The position numbers were made by a program, and so were the translations under genes. The notes under the pieces are model-generated. The model was given only the letters and a program-made list of their open reading frames with translations, was not told where the DNA came from and did not search any database. Positions 10,519-20,700 of a stretch of DNA of 36,922 bases are shown here, one piece after another (within the stretch, counting starts at the first letter, position 1; each line of letters opens with the position of its first letter). The DNA comes from a bacterium (GTDB lineage: Bacteria; Pseudomonadota; Gammaproteobacteria; Methylococcales; Methylomonadaceae): positions 1 to 36,922 of the forward strand of contig JAUVAA010000010.1 in the NCBI GenBank assembly GCA_030591965.1. Direction: 5' to 3'.

Positions 10519-10725
10519 ATGATGCAACAAATAGAAGCTTGTAATTATTGGCAGAAAATAAAAGCAGAAACACCTGAAGTTATTGAGCAATTGGCGGCTG
10601 ATACCGTATTAAGCCCTGAGGTTGTTGATTTTTTTGGGGCTAATGAATTATTGCCTGAAGTTGAACAGGAGTTGGTTGAAGTGCCGAGGGCGCTGGATGA
10701 TTATGAATTGGCGATGATCGCCTAA
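10519..10725 (+). CDS. Small acidic protein of unknown function
   Basis: 68-aa ORF MMQQIEACNYWQKIKAETPEVIEQL..., followed by an inverted repeat at 10748-10780. Confidence 0.45.
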   Translation: MMQQIEACNYWQKIKAETPEVIEQLAADTVLSPEVVDFFGANELLPEVEQELVEVPRALDDYELAMIA

Positions 10726-10747
10726 ACCTGGTGTGTTGTGCTGTTTT

Positions 10748-10780
10748 ACTCATTCCTGCTTAAAGACTACAGGAATGAGT
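10748..10780. terminator. Inverted repeat, possible terminator
   Basis: ACTCATTCCTG...CAGGAATGAGT; no strong T-tract. Confidence 0.4.
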
Positions 10781-10805
10781 GTTCATTATTTAATCTGCTA
10801 AACGC

Positions 10806-11195
10806 TTATTTTCTTTTTAAAAGGTAGTAAAGGTATTTGCAATGTAAGGTCATATCATCACCCTCTAATTTAACGACTTTACATGTTTCATATTTTTCTC
10901 TGCCAGGCTGGATTTGTTTTTGAATCGCGCCATTTTCAACGCTGTATTTAACTTGAACCGTTGCTTGAGCATCTAATCTTGGGTCAAAGGCTGTGGAAGA
11001 TAAGATTCCATCATCACGAAAGTGCCACTTGTTTTGTACTTGTTTCTTCTTTTTATGTAGAGCAGCGGTTTCAGCGTAAATCTCCCAGTTACCAAGAATT
11101 TGAGAATTATCTTCCAGCTGTATGGTTTTTTCTGCATGTACAGAGGCAGTAAACAATAGTGCGGCTAGAGGGAGTAATTTTATAATGTGTTTCAT
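10806..11195 (-). CDS. Secreted hypothetical protein (lipocalin-like size)
   Basis: 129 aa with signal peptide MKHIIKLLPLAALLFTASVHA. Confidence 0.6.
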   Translation of the reverse strand: MKHIIKLLPLAALLFTASVHAEKTIQLEDNSQILGNWEIYAETAALHKKKKQVQNKWHFRDDGILSSTAFDPRLDAQATVQVKYSVENGAIQKQIQPGREKYETCKVVKLEGDDMTLHCKYLYYLLKRK

Positions 11196-11370
11196 TTTTT
11201 AAGCTCCTGAGTTTAGTACGTAGTACAACTTCTTGAATTATAGCATGAGGAGTTTTTTTTGTGGGAGATAAAGAAGCTTATAATTAAATGCTTATTCCTT
11301 GTGTTTCATTCCTTTTACTACAGTGGTAAAATAACAGCCTTAAAAATAATAATGAAAAGAAGAGGAAGTT

Positions 11371-11724
11371 ATGAAATTAAAATTATTTGGTTTATTAGTG
11401 CTGTTGTTTGCTTTCGCTAGTCCATCTTATGCACTCAGTGTTGATGAGTGGGAGTATGAGTCTGTAACAGGGGATTTAAAGCCTACAGCCGGCTGTAAAG
11501 ATAAAGCGAAGGCCGAGAAACAAGCCTCTACTGGGTATCGTTTTAATAAATATACCACTAAGTTATGTAATCAAATTGCTTATGGTTGGGGTAAGGATAA
11601 AGTGCTTGATCAAGGTGAGTTAGTTTGTGAAGCTTGTGAGGGTGAATATGAAGGCACTGAAAAATATCGTTGCTATATGAAGGATGTTACTGTGCAATGC
11701 AAAATGGTTAAGCGCGGCTGGTAA
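11371..11724 (+). CDS. Small secreted cysteine-containing hypothetical protein
   Basis: 117 aa, signal peptide MKLKLFGLLVLLFAFASPSYA, six Cys in the mature part. Confidence 0.65.
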   Translation: MKLKLFGLLVLLFAFASPSYALSVDEWEYESVTGDLKPTAGCKDKAKAEKQASTGYRFNKYTTKLCNQIAYGWGKDKVLDQGELVCEACEGEYEGTEKYRCYMKDVTVQCKMVKRGW

Positions 11725-11738
11725 AAGCTATATATAAA

Positions 11739-11766
11739 TTGAGCAAGGGGCACCTCCCTTGCTCAA
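11739..11766. terminator. Possible bidirectional terminator hairpin
   Basis: TTGAGCAAGGG...CCCTTGCTCAA between convergent genes. Confidence 0.45.
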
Positions 11767-11778
11767 TGGTCTATCTCT

Positions 11779-12951
11779 CTAGGCAGCTTCAGCCGTATTC
11801 GCAGGTTCGCTATCTGATGAGGATGCGGTATTTTCTCTAGGCTTTAACATGGACGTCCGTCCAACCATAATATCTAAAGCTTTTCCTAACCTTTTAAATA
11901 CTGAATCTTGACGATAAGGTATGCCATGTTTTTTACACACCTCTACTACTTTTGGTTGTGCAAATTGATATTGACTTAAAGGGATATCAGGCCATAAGTG
12001 ATGTTCAACTTGGTAATTCAACCAGCCATAAAAGAAATCATTAAAATCAGAGCCTGTTGGGTAATTCACAGAGCCTAAAATCTGACGTAAATAAAACTCT
12101 CCACGTCCTTTCCCTTTTTCCTCGAACATCATTACATCATCACCCGCATGATTAGGTACGATGACTAAAAAGGTATGCATATTAGTAAATAATTCTGCCA
12201 GAATTGAAGTCAATAAAACGCTCGTTGCGGCAAATGTACTTATAGGTAAAAACAGTGCTGGTAATAAGACAAAGCGAAAAGCAGCATAAGGCAACATACT
12301 TTCAAACCATAAGGAGCGACCTTGTTTGGTAAATAAGCTCCACGCTTTGATGCGGCTCATATCCGGTTCAGGCTCACGATTTTGACGAGCATTGCTGATA
12401 CGTAACTCTTTGTGTGTTCTAGGTGTGTAATACAGAATTTTCCACACTGTCGTAAATAAGCCCACTAATAAGAACCGAAAAGCCATAGGTATTTTTGATT
12501 CTCTTAGCCATTCTAAGTTGTGCTGTAAATGGTCAGGGTCTAGCTTTTCACCTAAATTATAATGATGCAGAATATCATGTTCTTGGTGCCAGCCAGCGGG
12601 AGTGATCCAGTCAGGCCAATCGATAAAACGACGCCAGCCCACAGCAAATTTCTTGCTGGTATAGTGCTCAGGTATGCCGCCTACTTTATCGTAGCCTTTA
12701 TGGACAATCGGGTGGGTCATTTGTGTCCAGCGGGTAAAGCTACCTTGGCTGATTAATAGTGCTGAAATGGGGTTAGGGAAAATCCACGCGGTAGCATAAC
12801 CTAATAAAGAGCAGGCTCTGCCCCAGCGTTCCATTTTCTTTAAATGTTTGAAATCATCCTCGCCCACGCGGGCTAAGATTTCTGCTTGGATAGCATTAAG
12901 ATCTTTAGCAAGTTCTTCTCTATCTACATTTTGATAACTGTCTAAACTCAT
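11779..12951 (-). CDS. Fatty acid desaturase
   Basis: Histidine boxes WHQEHDILHHY, NMHTFLVIVPNH and YQVEHHLWP; start assigned to MSLDSYQNVDREEL. Confidence 0.88.
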   Translation of the reverse strand: MSLDSYQNVDREELAKDLNAIQAEILARVGEDDFKHLKKMERWGRACSLLGYATAWIFPNPISALLISQGSFTRWTQMTHPIVHKGYDKVGGIPEHYTSKKFAVGWRRFIDWPDWITPAGWHQEHDILHHYNLGEKLDPDHLQHNLEWLRESKIPMAFRFLLVGLFTTVWKILYYTPRTHKELRISNARQNREPEPDMSRIKAWSLFTKQGRSLWFESMLPYAAFRFVLLPALFLPISTFAATSVLLTSILAELFTNMHTFLVIVPNHAGDDVMMFEEKGKGRGEFYLRQILGSVNYPTGSDFNDFFYGWLNYQVEHHLWPDIPLSQYQFAQPKVVEVCKKHGIPYRQDSVFKRLGKALDIMVGRTSMLKPRENTASSSDSEPANTAEAA

Positions 12952-12961
12952 TGTGTCTCCG

Positions 12962-13933
12962 TTAAATAACTTGATCGGGTAAAGCTTCGCCGGCAAAAAA
13001 TGCATCTAGATTGGCTAAAGCTTTTTCCCCCATAGCGGTTCGGGTCGATAAAGTAGCACTACCTAGGTGAGGCAGCAGGGATACATTATCTAATGTTAAT
13101 AATTCATCTGGTACTGTGGGTTCGCCTTCGTATACATCTAGGCCAGCACCGGCAATTTGTTGTTTTTTTAAAGCGGCTATAAGCGCTTGAGTATCGACGA
13201 CATCGCCACGCGCGGTATTAATTAAGTGCGCTTCAGCTTTCATTAGTTTAAGTGTGTCGCTATTGATTAAATGTTTAGTTTCTGCATTTCCTGGGCAATG
13301 TAATGAAACAAAATCTGATTTTTGCAATAGTTCTTCTAGGCTCGTGCAGCGGGTTGCTTGTAAATCATCCGCGACATATTTGCTCGCGGGGCTGGGATTG
13401 AAATAAATAATATCCATATCAAAGCCATGATGCGCTTTTCTAGCCATAGCTTGAGCTATACGGCCGAAACCAATTAAACCTAAAGTTGCGCCTGTTACAT
13501 TACTACTCAACATATGAGTGGGGCACCAACCTTGCCATTGCTTGCTTCTAACTAAGCGATCACCTTCGGCCCCACGTCGAGCAGACATCAGTAATAAAGT
13601 CATGGCTATATCGGCAGTGCTATGGGTCAATACGCCAGGTGTATTGGTAATGATTAAGCCTTGTTCTTTGGCTGCGGTTACGTCGATATGGTTATAGCCG
13701 ACCCCGAAATTAGCCAGAATCTTACAGCGCTTATTGGCGACATTAATAACTTCAGCAGGGAAAGAGTCGCAGACAGTTGGGCAAACAGCATCGTATTGCT
13801 GTAGTGCAGACTTAAACTCTTCTGCACTGAGCGGTCGATCGTCCTCATTTAAGGTAACTTGATAGCGCTCTTTTAATTTAGCCTCGACAGATTCAGGCCA
13901 TTTGCGTGTAATAAAAACTTTAGGTTTATTCAT
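12962..13933 (-). CDS. D-2-hydroxyacid dehydrogenase (glyoxylate/hydroxypyruvate reductase)
   Basis: NAD-binding GATLGLIGFGRIAQAMARKA, LINTARGDVVD, LLPHLGSAT motifs; adjacent to serine-glyoxylate aminotransferase. Confidence 0.9.
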   Translation of the reverse strand: MNKPKVFITRKWPESVEAKLKERYQVTLNEDDRPLSAEEFKSALQQYDAVCPTVCDSFPAEVINVANKRCKILANFGVGYNHIDVTAAKEQGLIITNTPGVLTHSTADIAMTLLLMSARRGAEGDRLVRSKQWQGWCPTHMLSSNVTGATLGLIGFGRIAQAMARKAHHGFDMDIIYFNPSPASKYVADDLQATRCTSLEELLQKSDFVSLHCPGNAETKHLINSDTLKLMKAEAHLINTARGDVVDTQALIAALKKQQIAGAGLDVYEGEPTVPDELLTLDNVSLLPHLGSATLSTRTAMGEKALANLDAFFAGEALPDQVI

Positions 13934-13942
13934 GGCGTAGAG

Positions 13943-14002
13943 TAGGGCGAATTTTAGTCCGCTAATATAGAGAGTTTGATAAGCGGACTAAAGTGCGCCC
14001 TA
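13943..14002. repeat. REP-like palindrome, family C
   Basis: TAGGGCGAATTTTAGTCCGCT...AGCGGACTAAAGTGCGCCCTA; related half-sites near 31580-31605, 32470-32492 and 36020. Confidence 0.7.
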
Positions 14003-14023
14003 TGTATCTGTTCGTGTTCCAAA

Positions 14024-14062
14024 CAAAAAAGGCACCACTGTTCAAAATAACAGTGGTGCCTT
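14024..14062 (-). terminator. Rho-independent terminator of the aminotransferase gene
   Basis: AAGGCACCACTGTT-CAAAAT-AACAGTGGTGCCTT stem followed by a T-tract on the minus strand. Confidence 0.85.
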
Positions 14063-14085
14063 AGTGTTATCGAGACTGCACTAAT

Positions 14086-15255
14086 TTATGCTGAAGCAGT
14101 TGAGCGATAATATTCAATTGCAGCTGCAACACCGCTACCAGGTACGATATCAATACCGCAATCTAGTAGTGCCATTTCTACACCGGCAATTGCGCCTAGC
14201 ATAGACACGTCATTCATATCGCCGATATGACCAATACGGAATACTTTGCCCATTACTTCAGATAAGCCACCGCCTAAAGAAATGTCGTATTTATTAAATG
14301 CCGTTGAGATAACATCGCGCGCATCTTTGTCTTCAGGGACAACAATGGCTGAAACGGTATCTGATTCAAAGCCAGATTCTGCACAAAGCTTTAAGCCCCA
14401 AGCAGCAATCGCTCTACGTGTACCTTCTGCTAAGCGGTGGTGACGAGCGTATACATTTTCCATGCCTTCTTCTAGTAATATGTCTAATGCAGCACGTAAG
14501 CCATGTAGCATAGGAGTAGAAGGTGTGTAAGGTGTGTAACCTAAGGCATTTTGAGCCATTTGATCTTTAAGATCTAAGAAACAACGTGGAAAAGTGGCTG
14601 TTTCAGTTAAAGCTAAAGCTTTTTGGCTGAAAGCAACAATCGCTAAGCCTGCAGGTAGCATAAAGCCTTTTTGCGAACCACTGATTGCACCATCAATACC
14701 CCATTCATCCATGCGGAAATCAAGACTAGCAATTGAGCTTACGCCATCTACAAATAAGAGGGCAGGGTGGCTGGATGCGTTCATAGCTTTACGCACTCCA
14801 CCAATGTCACTGGTTACACCTGTTGCTGTTTCATTATGTGTCGCTAAAACGGCTTTGATTTCGTGCGCGGAATCTTCTTTTAAGCGTGCTTCTAAAGCAT
14901 CTAAAGGAATGCCTTTGCCCCACTCAACTTCATGCATCTCTACATCTAAGCCTAGGCGTTGTGCCATGTTCATCCATAAGTGACTGAACTGACCAAAACG
15001 ATAGATAAGTACTTTATCGCCAGGATTTAAGGTGTTTGTTAAGGCAATTTCCCAGCCCGCTGTTCCCGTCGCAGGAAAAACAAAAGCTTGTCCTGTTTCT
15101 GTTCTAAATACCTTTTTTAAGTCCTCTAAAATAGGCTTAAGTAACAGTGGGAAAGTTGGTGCACGGTGATCTTCCATAGGAAGATGCATAGCGCTTAATA
15201 CTTCGTGTGGAGAGTTTGTAGGTCCAGGGATATAAAGGTGGTTACGACCAGCCAT
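14086..15255 (-). CDS. sgaA: Serine--glyoxylate aminotransferase
   Basis: MAGRNHLYIPGPTNSPHEVLSAM..., PLP region AISGSQKGFMLPAGLAIVAFS. Confidence 0.9.
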   Translation of the reverse strand: MAGRNHLYIPGPTNSPHEVLSAMHLPMEDHRAPTFPLLLKPILEDLKKVFRTETGQAFVFPATGTAGWEIALTNTLNPGDKVLIYRFGQFSHLWMNMAQRLGLDVEMHEVEWGKGIPLDALEARLKEDSAHEIKAVLATHNETATGVTSDIGGVRKAMNASSHPALLFVDGVSSIASLDFRMDEWGIDGAISGSQKGFMLPAGLAIVAFSQKALALTETATFPRCFLDLKDQMAQNALGYTPYTPSTPMLHGLRAALDILLEEGMENVYARHHRLAEGTRRAIAAWGLKLCAESGFESDTVSAIVVPEDKDARDVISTAFNKYDISLGGGLSEVMGKVFRIGHIGDMNDVSMLGAIAGVEMALLDCGIDIVPGSGVAAAIEYYRSTASA

Positions 15256-15539
15256 TGAAATGCCTCTTAAAAGGTTAAAATTATTTGGAAAATCGTTCAA
15301 TGATGCCATATAAGTGATGGTTCATCAAGCGATGAAAATGAGTAGGCTAAGTTATTTCATATATTTATCTTTCTTTATGAAAGTGGGGTATGCCACAAGG
15401 AGTGTTAAATAGCTCCGTGCTTGATTAAGAGTTTTATGAGTTGTCGGTCTTAGCATAGCTGTTTATGTGTGAAGTGAGGCTTTCGTCTCCTAGGTTAGCG
15501 TGCTATTATTCAGTTTTTAATAAAACAGAGGAAAGCGTT

Positions 15540-15884
15540 ATGAGAAAAATTTTATTAGGTGTCTTGCCTGCTTTTTTAGCTTTAGCGGTTTTTGATGCAA
15601 GTGCAGGGTATGTGCCTTATGTAGCTCCTGCAGTCACTTCTACGCAAGTTGGTGGTTATGATCAGAATGGCGATAATTACATCACTGCTGATGAAGTTGA
15701 AGAAGAGTTGCGTGAAGATGCAATCGATAAAGTAATCGCAATGCAGAAAGAAGGTGCGTCTCAAAAAGAGGTTGATCGTGTCATTAAGAATATGGAACGT
15801 ACTGTTGAAAGAGATGCAGAAAAAATCATTGATATTTTAGATACAGATGGTGATGAGTTAGTTGAGCCTAAAGAGTTAAGGTAA
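15540..15884 (+). CDS. Secreted EF-hand protein
   Basis: Signal peptide MRKILLGVLPAFLALAVFDASA; EF-hand loops DQNGDNYITADE and DTDGDELVEPKE. Confidence 0.75.
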   Translation: MRKILLGVLPAFLALAVFDASAGYVPYVAPAVTSTQVGGYDQNGDNYITADEVEEELREDAIDKVIAMQKEGASQKEVDRVIKNMERTVERDAEKIIDILDTDGDELVEPKELR

Positions 15885-16003
15885 GGCTTTTACTTTAGGT
15901 GAAATAAGTTTCATTTTTGATTGCTGAATAGTGCGATCAATGACTATTTTCAGAAAAATATAGCGTAATTATAAAAACTGCTTTATAATTCCGTTTCTCG
16001 TTG

Positions 16004-16079
16004 GGGTGCTTAGCTCAGCTGGGAGAGCATCGCCCTTACAAGGCGAGGGTCGGGGGTTCGAACCCCTCAGCACCCACCA
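16004..16079 (+). tRNA. tRNA-Val (anticodon TAC), CCA encoded
   Basis: GGGTGCT acceptor pairs with AGCACCC; anticodon loop CTTACAA; GGTTCGAACC T-arm. Confidence 0.96.
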
Positions 16080-16087
16080 CAAGACTT

Positions 16088-16164
16088 GGAGCGGTAGTTC
16101 AGTTGGTTAGAATGCTGGCCTGTCACGCCGGAGGTCGCGGGTTCGAATCCCGTCCGCTCCGCCA
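16088..16164 (+). tRNA. tRNA-Asp (anticodon GTC), CCA encoded
   Basis: GGAGCGG acceptor, anticodon loop CTGTCAC, GGTTCGAATCC T-arm. Confidence 0.96.
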
Positions 16165-16170
16165 AATTAA

Positions 16171-16207
16171 AAAACCTCAAAGCCTTTGGCTTCGAGGTTT
16201 TTTTTTG
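16171..16207 (+). terminator. Rho-independent terminator after the tRNA pair
   Basis: AAACCTCAAAGCC-TTT-GGCTTCGAGGTTT followed by T9. Confidence 0.85.
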
Positions 16208-16270
16208 CTTAAAATATGACTCCAGTAGGTTTCATTTGCAAAGGCAAAGGAAGTGCTAACTTGTCGTGTA

Positions 16271-16427
16271 ATACCAATTCCAATATATTTGCACTTAAAC
16301 TCATATACCCAAGAAAAACCGTCATTCCTGCATGCTTTTAGCAGGAATCTATAGTGTGCGCATGGATTCCCGATTAAAGACTTCGGGAATGGCGACCATT
16401 ACAGTAATTATTTATTGGGGTTGGTAT
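16271..16427. repeat. MITE/REP-like element with terminal inverted repeats (family B)
   Basis: ATACCAATTCCAAT at the left and ATTGGGGTTGGTAT at the right, enclosing GTCATTCCTGCATGCTTTTAGCAGGAATCT and GGATTCCCGATTAAAGACTTCGGGAATGGCGAC. Confidence 0.65.
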
Positions 16428-16494
16428 AAAACCAAGCTGGCCGGCCTCTTGATCTCTTGAGCTTCTCGAAAATACTGTTAAAATTAACCCTGTT

Positions 16495-17727
16495 ATGTCT
16501 AAGTTTAATATTAATCTTCACGAAGCAATATACTCCCTATCTGATGCACTGGATCTGGTCGGCGTTGATCATATTCATCATGGTAAGCGAGTTGCCTTTA
16601 TGGCTGCTGAATGTGCTAAAGCTTTAAATTGGCCTGATCAGCAAATTGATGACCTGTTTCAGGCTGCTATTCTTCATGATTGCGGGGTATCTACTACTTC
16701 AGTCCATGCTAAATTAGTCCAGTTTGAGTGGGAGCGAGAAAAAGAACACTGCAAACTGGGGGCTAATATTCTGCAAGCCACCCCCGTTTTATCCCATTTA
16801 TCAGATATTATTTTATATCACCATACCCATTGGTCTGATCTGAAAACGTTTGATATTCCTGAGGATATTAAATTAAAAGCCAATTGCATTTACATGGTCG
16901 ATAGAGTTGATGTTTCAGTCTTGGGCTTTGTCTCAGGTGAATCTAATATTCTACTGGGTAAGGAAGAAATCAGAGAAAAAATAGCGGATAAAAAGAATGA
17001 CTGGTTTAACCCTGAACTGGTTGATATTTTTATGCAAGTATCCAATTCAGATGCGTTTTGGTTGTCTTTGGAAGGAGAGCATATTTCTGGGTATGTCTCA
17101 ACATGGGTTGCTCATGATTTGACTCAAGAAATTGACTTCAATGATTTAAAAAGTATTGTGCAAATATTTTCATACATCGTGGATGCAAAGAGTATTTATA
17201 CCAGTGAACATTCCGAAGGTGTCGCATGCCTATCCCGCTATTTAGCCGAGCGATTTAATTTACCTGAAGAAAACTGCGACCTTATTGAATTGGCTGGGTT
17301 ATTACATGATATAGGTAAGCTGAGAGTGCCTGATGAAATCATCGAAAAACCATCAAAACTTACGGATATAGAGTACCAAACAATGAAACGGCATAGTTTT
17401 GATACCTATAATATTCTTAAACAAGTCAAAGGTTTTGAACAAATAAGCCAATGGGCAGCTGATCATCATGAGCGTGTTGATGCCACAGGGTACCCCAATC
17501 ATAAAGGTAAAAAAGATTTGTCTATTGAAGCTAGAATTATTGCTGTAGCCGATGTGTTTCAAGCGTTAGCTCAGAGCCGCCCTTATCGAAAAGACTTACC
17601 ACCCGCTGAAATATTATCCATTTTAAAAGAACAAGCGCATACTGGACACTTGGATAAAGGTATTGTAAAAATGGTTGAAACTTATTTAGTCGAATGCTGG
17701 GAAAAGGCGATGCTTCAAACAAACTAA
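16495..17727 (+). CDS. Tandem HD / HD-GYP domain protein
   Basis: First HD region HGKRVAFMAAECAKAL...AAILHDCG; second LAGLLHDIGKLRVPDEIIEKPSKLT...HHERVDATGYP. Confidence 0.88.
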   Translation: MSKFNINLHEAIYSLSDALDLVGVDHIHHGKRVAFMAAECAKALNWPDQQIDDLFQAAILHDCGVSTTSVHAKLVQFEWEREKEHCKLGANILQATPVLSHLSDIILYHHTHWSDLKTFDIPEDIKLKANCIYMVDRVDVSVLGFVSGESNILLGKEEIREKIADKKNDWFNPELVDIFMQVSNSDAFWLSLEGEHISGYVSTWVAHDLTQEIDFNDLKSIVQIFSYIVDAKSIYTSEHSEGVACLSRYLAERFNLPEENCDLIELAGLLHDIGKLRVPDEIIEKPSKLTDIEYQTMKRHSFDTYNILKQVKGFEQISQWAADHHERVDATGYPNHKGKKDLSIEARIIAVADVFQALAQSRPYRKDLPPAEILSILKEQAHTGHLDKGIVKMVETYLVECWEKAMLQTN

Positions 17728-17772
17728 CATAAGTTTTTTTGTAACGTAGCATTCTTATAAAATTAGTTTAAA

Positions 17773-20700
17773 GTGAGATTTATGAAGAAGAATAAACCAT
17801 GGATTTATCGCCGATTTAGCTTGGTATTTCTCCCTGCTACCTCCTTGATGATGCGGTTAAACTTCACCAAACGTGCGATTGTACTTGCCATCATCACCTT
17901 ATTTGCTTTTTCAATCGTAACAAGCAATTTATATAACCGTATTAATGCAGTTATCAAAACTTCAGAAAAAGAGCTGATTGGCTTAACCCTCTTATCACCT
18001 TTATTTAAAACAGTTCAGTTGCTACAACAGCATAGAGGGCTTTCATCAGGTGTGCTTGGTGGGACGGCAACACTGATAGAGCAACGCATAGAAAGACAAA
18101 AACAAACGGATGATGCATTCATTGTTTTAGCTAACACACTGCCATTAATTATTAGTGATTTTGAGCAATGGAAAACAATCATCAATGAATGGAGCTTAAT
18201 AAAAGAACAAGGGATGACTTGGTCTGTAAAAGATAATTTTTCCGAGCAGACTCTGATTATCGATCAATTGCTAATTCTTTCACAATCAATTGCTGATACC
18301 TATGCGCTAACTAATGCCCCTGATTTAGGTACTTTTTATTTACTTAATACAACAATCCAGCAGCTTGCCTCAACACAAGAATACCTAGGCCAAACACGTG
18401 CTTTTGGCACAGGAATGCTGGCAGAAAAGACGTCTTCTAATCTACAGAAATTACAAATCAACACTCTAATTGCTCAAGCAAATAAAGCGATTCATTTACT
18501 GCAGCGTAACCTTAAAAAAACAGCGTTTTATAACCCTTCAATTGAACAAACGTTATTACAGTCTGCTCAAAAAACATTTAACAGTTCGCACTATATTTTC
18601 GACTTGGTGGAATTAGACATTATTCAAGAGCAGTACAGCACCACGCCAAAGGACTTTTTTCAAATAACGACTGACGCTATTGATAATACCTATGAGATCA
18701 TGTTCAAGGTATTGTTGCCCACAACTGAATTACTGATCAAAAAGCAACGTTCAAATGCCAAACAAGTTCTTATCACCAGTGCCGTTATTGTTGTTCTGAT
18801 TTTTTTAGTTATGCTATATTTTTCAATAGGGATATATATAGCGACAGTTAAAAGCATTGATAGTATAGCAAAAGCAACATTAGCTTTTGCTAAAGGTGAT
18901 TTACACTCACGCTTAAAGCCAGCACCTAGAAGTGAACTTAACACGGTAATTAAAAGCTTTAATCAGATGGCTGATGAGTTAACGCGTCTTATAAATGCTG
19001 AAAAAGAAGATAAAGCACGTATAAACTCAATTATTGAATCAGCTCATGATGCATTGGTTCAAATAAATGCAGATGGAAATATCACAGGATGGAGCCATCA
19101 AGCAGAAGATATCTTTGGCTGGTCAAAAGATGATGTATTAGGTAAGTCTTTGCAAAAGACCATCGTGCCTGATCAATATAAAAAGGCATATATTCTAGAG
19201 TTAAAGCAATCCTTGCTGGCCCGTAAGGCAACAACGATGAATGAAGTGCGAGAAAAGACCGCACTTCATCGCGATGGTCATGAGTTCCCCATCGAAATTA
19301 GTGTCGCCCCCGTTAAAACTCATGAGGGTTATGAATTTAATGCTTTTATTCGTGATATTAGCGAACGTAAAGTGATTGAACAATCACTATGGGACAGCGA
19401 AGAACGCTACGGAAGTATTTTTGAAAACGCATTAACAGAGATATTTATATTTGATGCAGAAAGCTACAAGTTTATTAAAGCAAACCGTGGTGCCTGTAAA
19501 AATATTGGCTATAGTGAAGAAGAGCTAACTCAATTAACACCATTAGATATAAAGCCTGATGTGTCGCTAAAACAATTTAATGAATGGGTTGAACCACTTC
19601 GAACAGGTACAAAAGAGATTGTCCATTTTACAGCTGCGCATCAAAGAAAAAATGGTTCACTCTATCCTGTAGAAATTTATTTACAACTCACGCATTTCTT
19701 ATCAAAACCTGCTTTTGTTGCGATTATTTTAGATATTACCGAAAGGCTAAAAGCAGAAGAGAAACAGCAGTTGTCTGAGAAAGTGTTTAATAACACCAAT
19801 GAAGGTATTACCATTACAGATAATAAAGGAATTATCTTTGATGTAAATCCTGCATTCACTGAAATTACTGGATATAGCCGTGAAGAGGTTATAGGTAAAA
19901 ATCCGCGAATGTTAAGCTCGGGTAAACAAAGCCCTGAGTTTTACGCCAACATGTGGCAAAAAATTAATGAACAGGGACATTGGCAAGGCGAGGTATGGAA
20001 TAAAACTAAGGGTGGAGAACTCTATGCCGAGTTACTTTCTATTTCACCTATGTTTGATGATACCGGTAAGGTATTGCATTATGTTGGTATATTCTCAGAT
20101 ATTACGCACAGTAAAACACAACAAGAGTCCCTTGTACAAATGGCACATTATGATGTGTTAACACAGCTTCCAAATCGAGTGCTTTTAACTGATCGATTTA
20201 CTCAAGCACTTGCCCATAGCAAACGACACGAAAATATACTTGCAGTCTGCTTTCTAGATTTGGATGATTTTAAACCTGTTAATGATCTTTATGGCCATAA
20301 AGCAGGTGATGAATTATTGATTGAAGTTGCTAAACGAATTAAAAGCACCATTAGAGAGGAGGATACTGTTTCTCGTCAAGGGGGAGATGAGTTTGTTCTT
20401 TTATTAGGCGATATTGAATCATTTTCTCAATGTGAGCATACGCTTAAACGGATTATAGAATCACTTTCTCAGCCTTATCATATTGCTAAGCAGTCAATGT
20501 CTATTAGCGCATCTATTGGTATTACTTTGTATCCTTTAGATAATGCAGACTTTGATACCTTAATGCGACATGCCGATCAAGCGATGTATCAAGCAAAATT
20601 AGCGGGAAAAAATCGTTACCATTTATTTAGTGCCGAGAAAGATCAACTCATTATTCAAAAAAACATCCAACTTAAGGAAGTGGAGCAGGCTTTAAAAAAC

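Noticed and set aside
14594-14983. 129-aa plus-strand ORF antisense to serine-glyoxylate aminotransferase
   Set aside because: Shadow frame of a strongly conserved gene; composition explained by the opposite strand.
16001-16219. 72-aa ORF MGCLAQLGEHRPYKARVGGSNPSAP...
   Set aside because: It is a read-through of the tRNA-Val and tRNA-Asp genes, a classic spurious ORF pattern.
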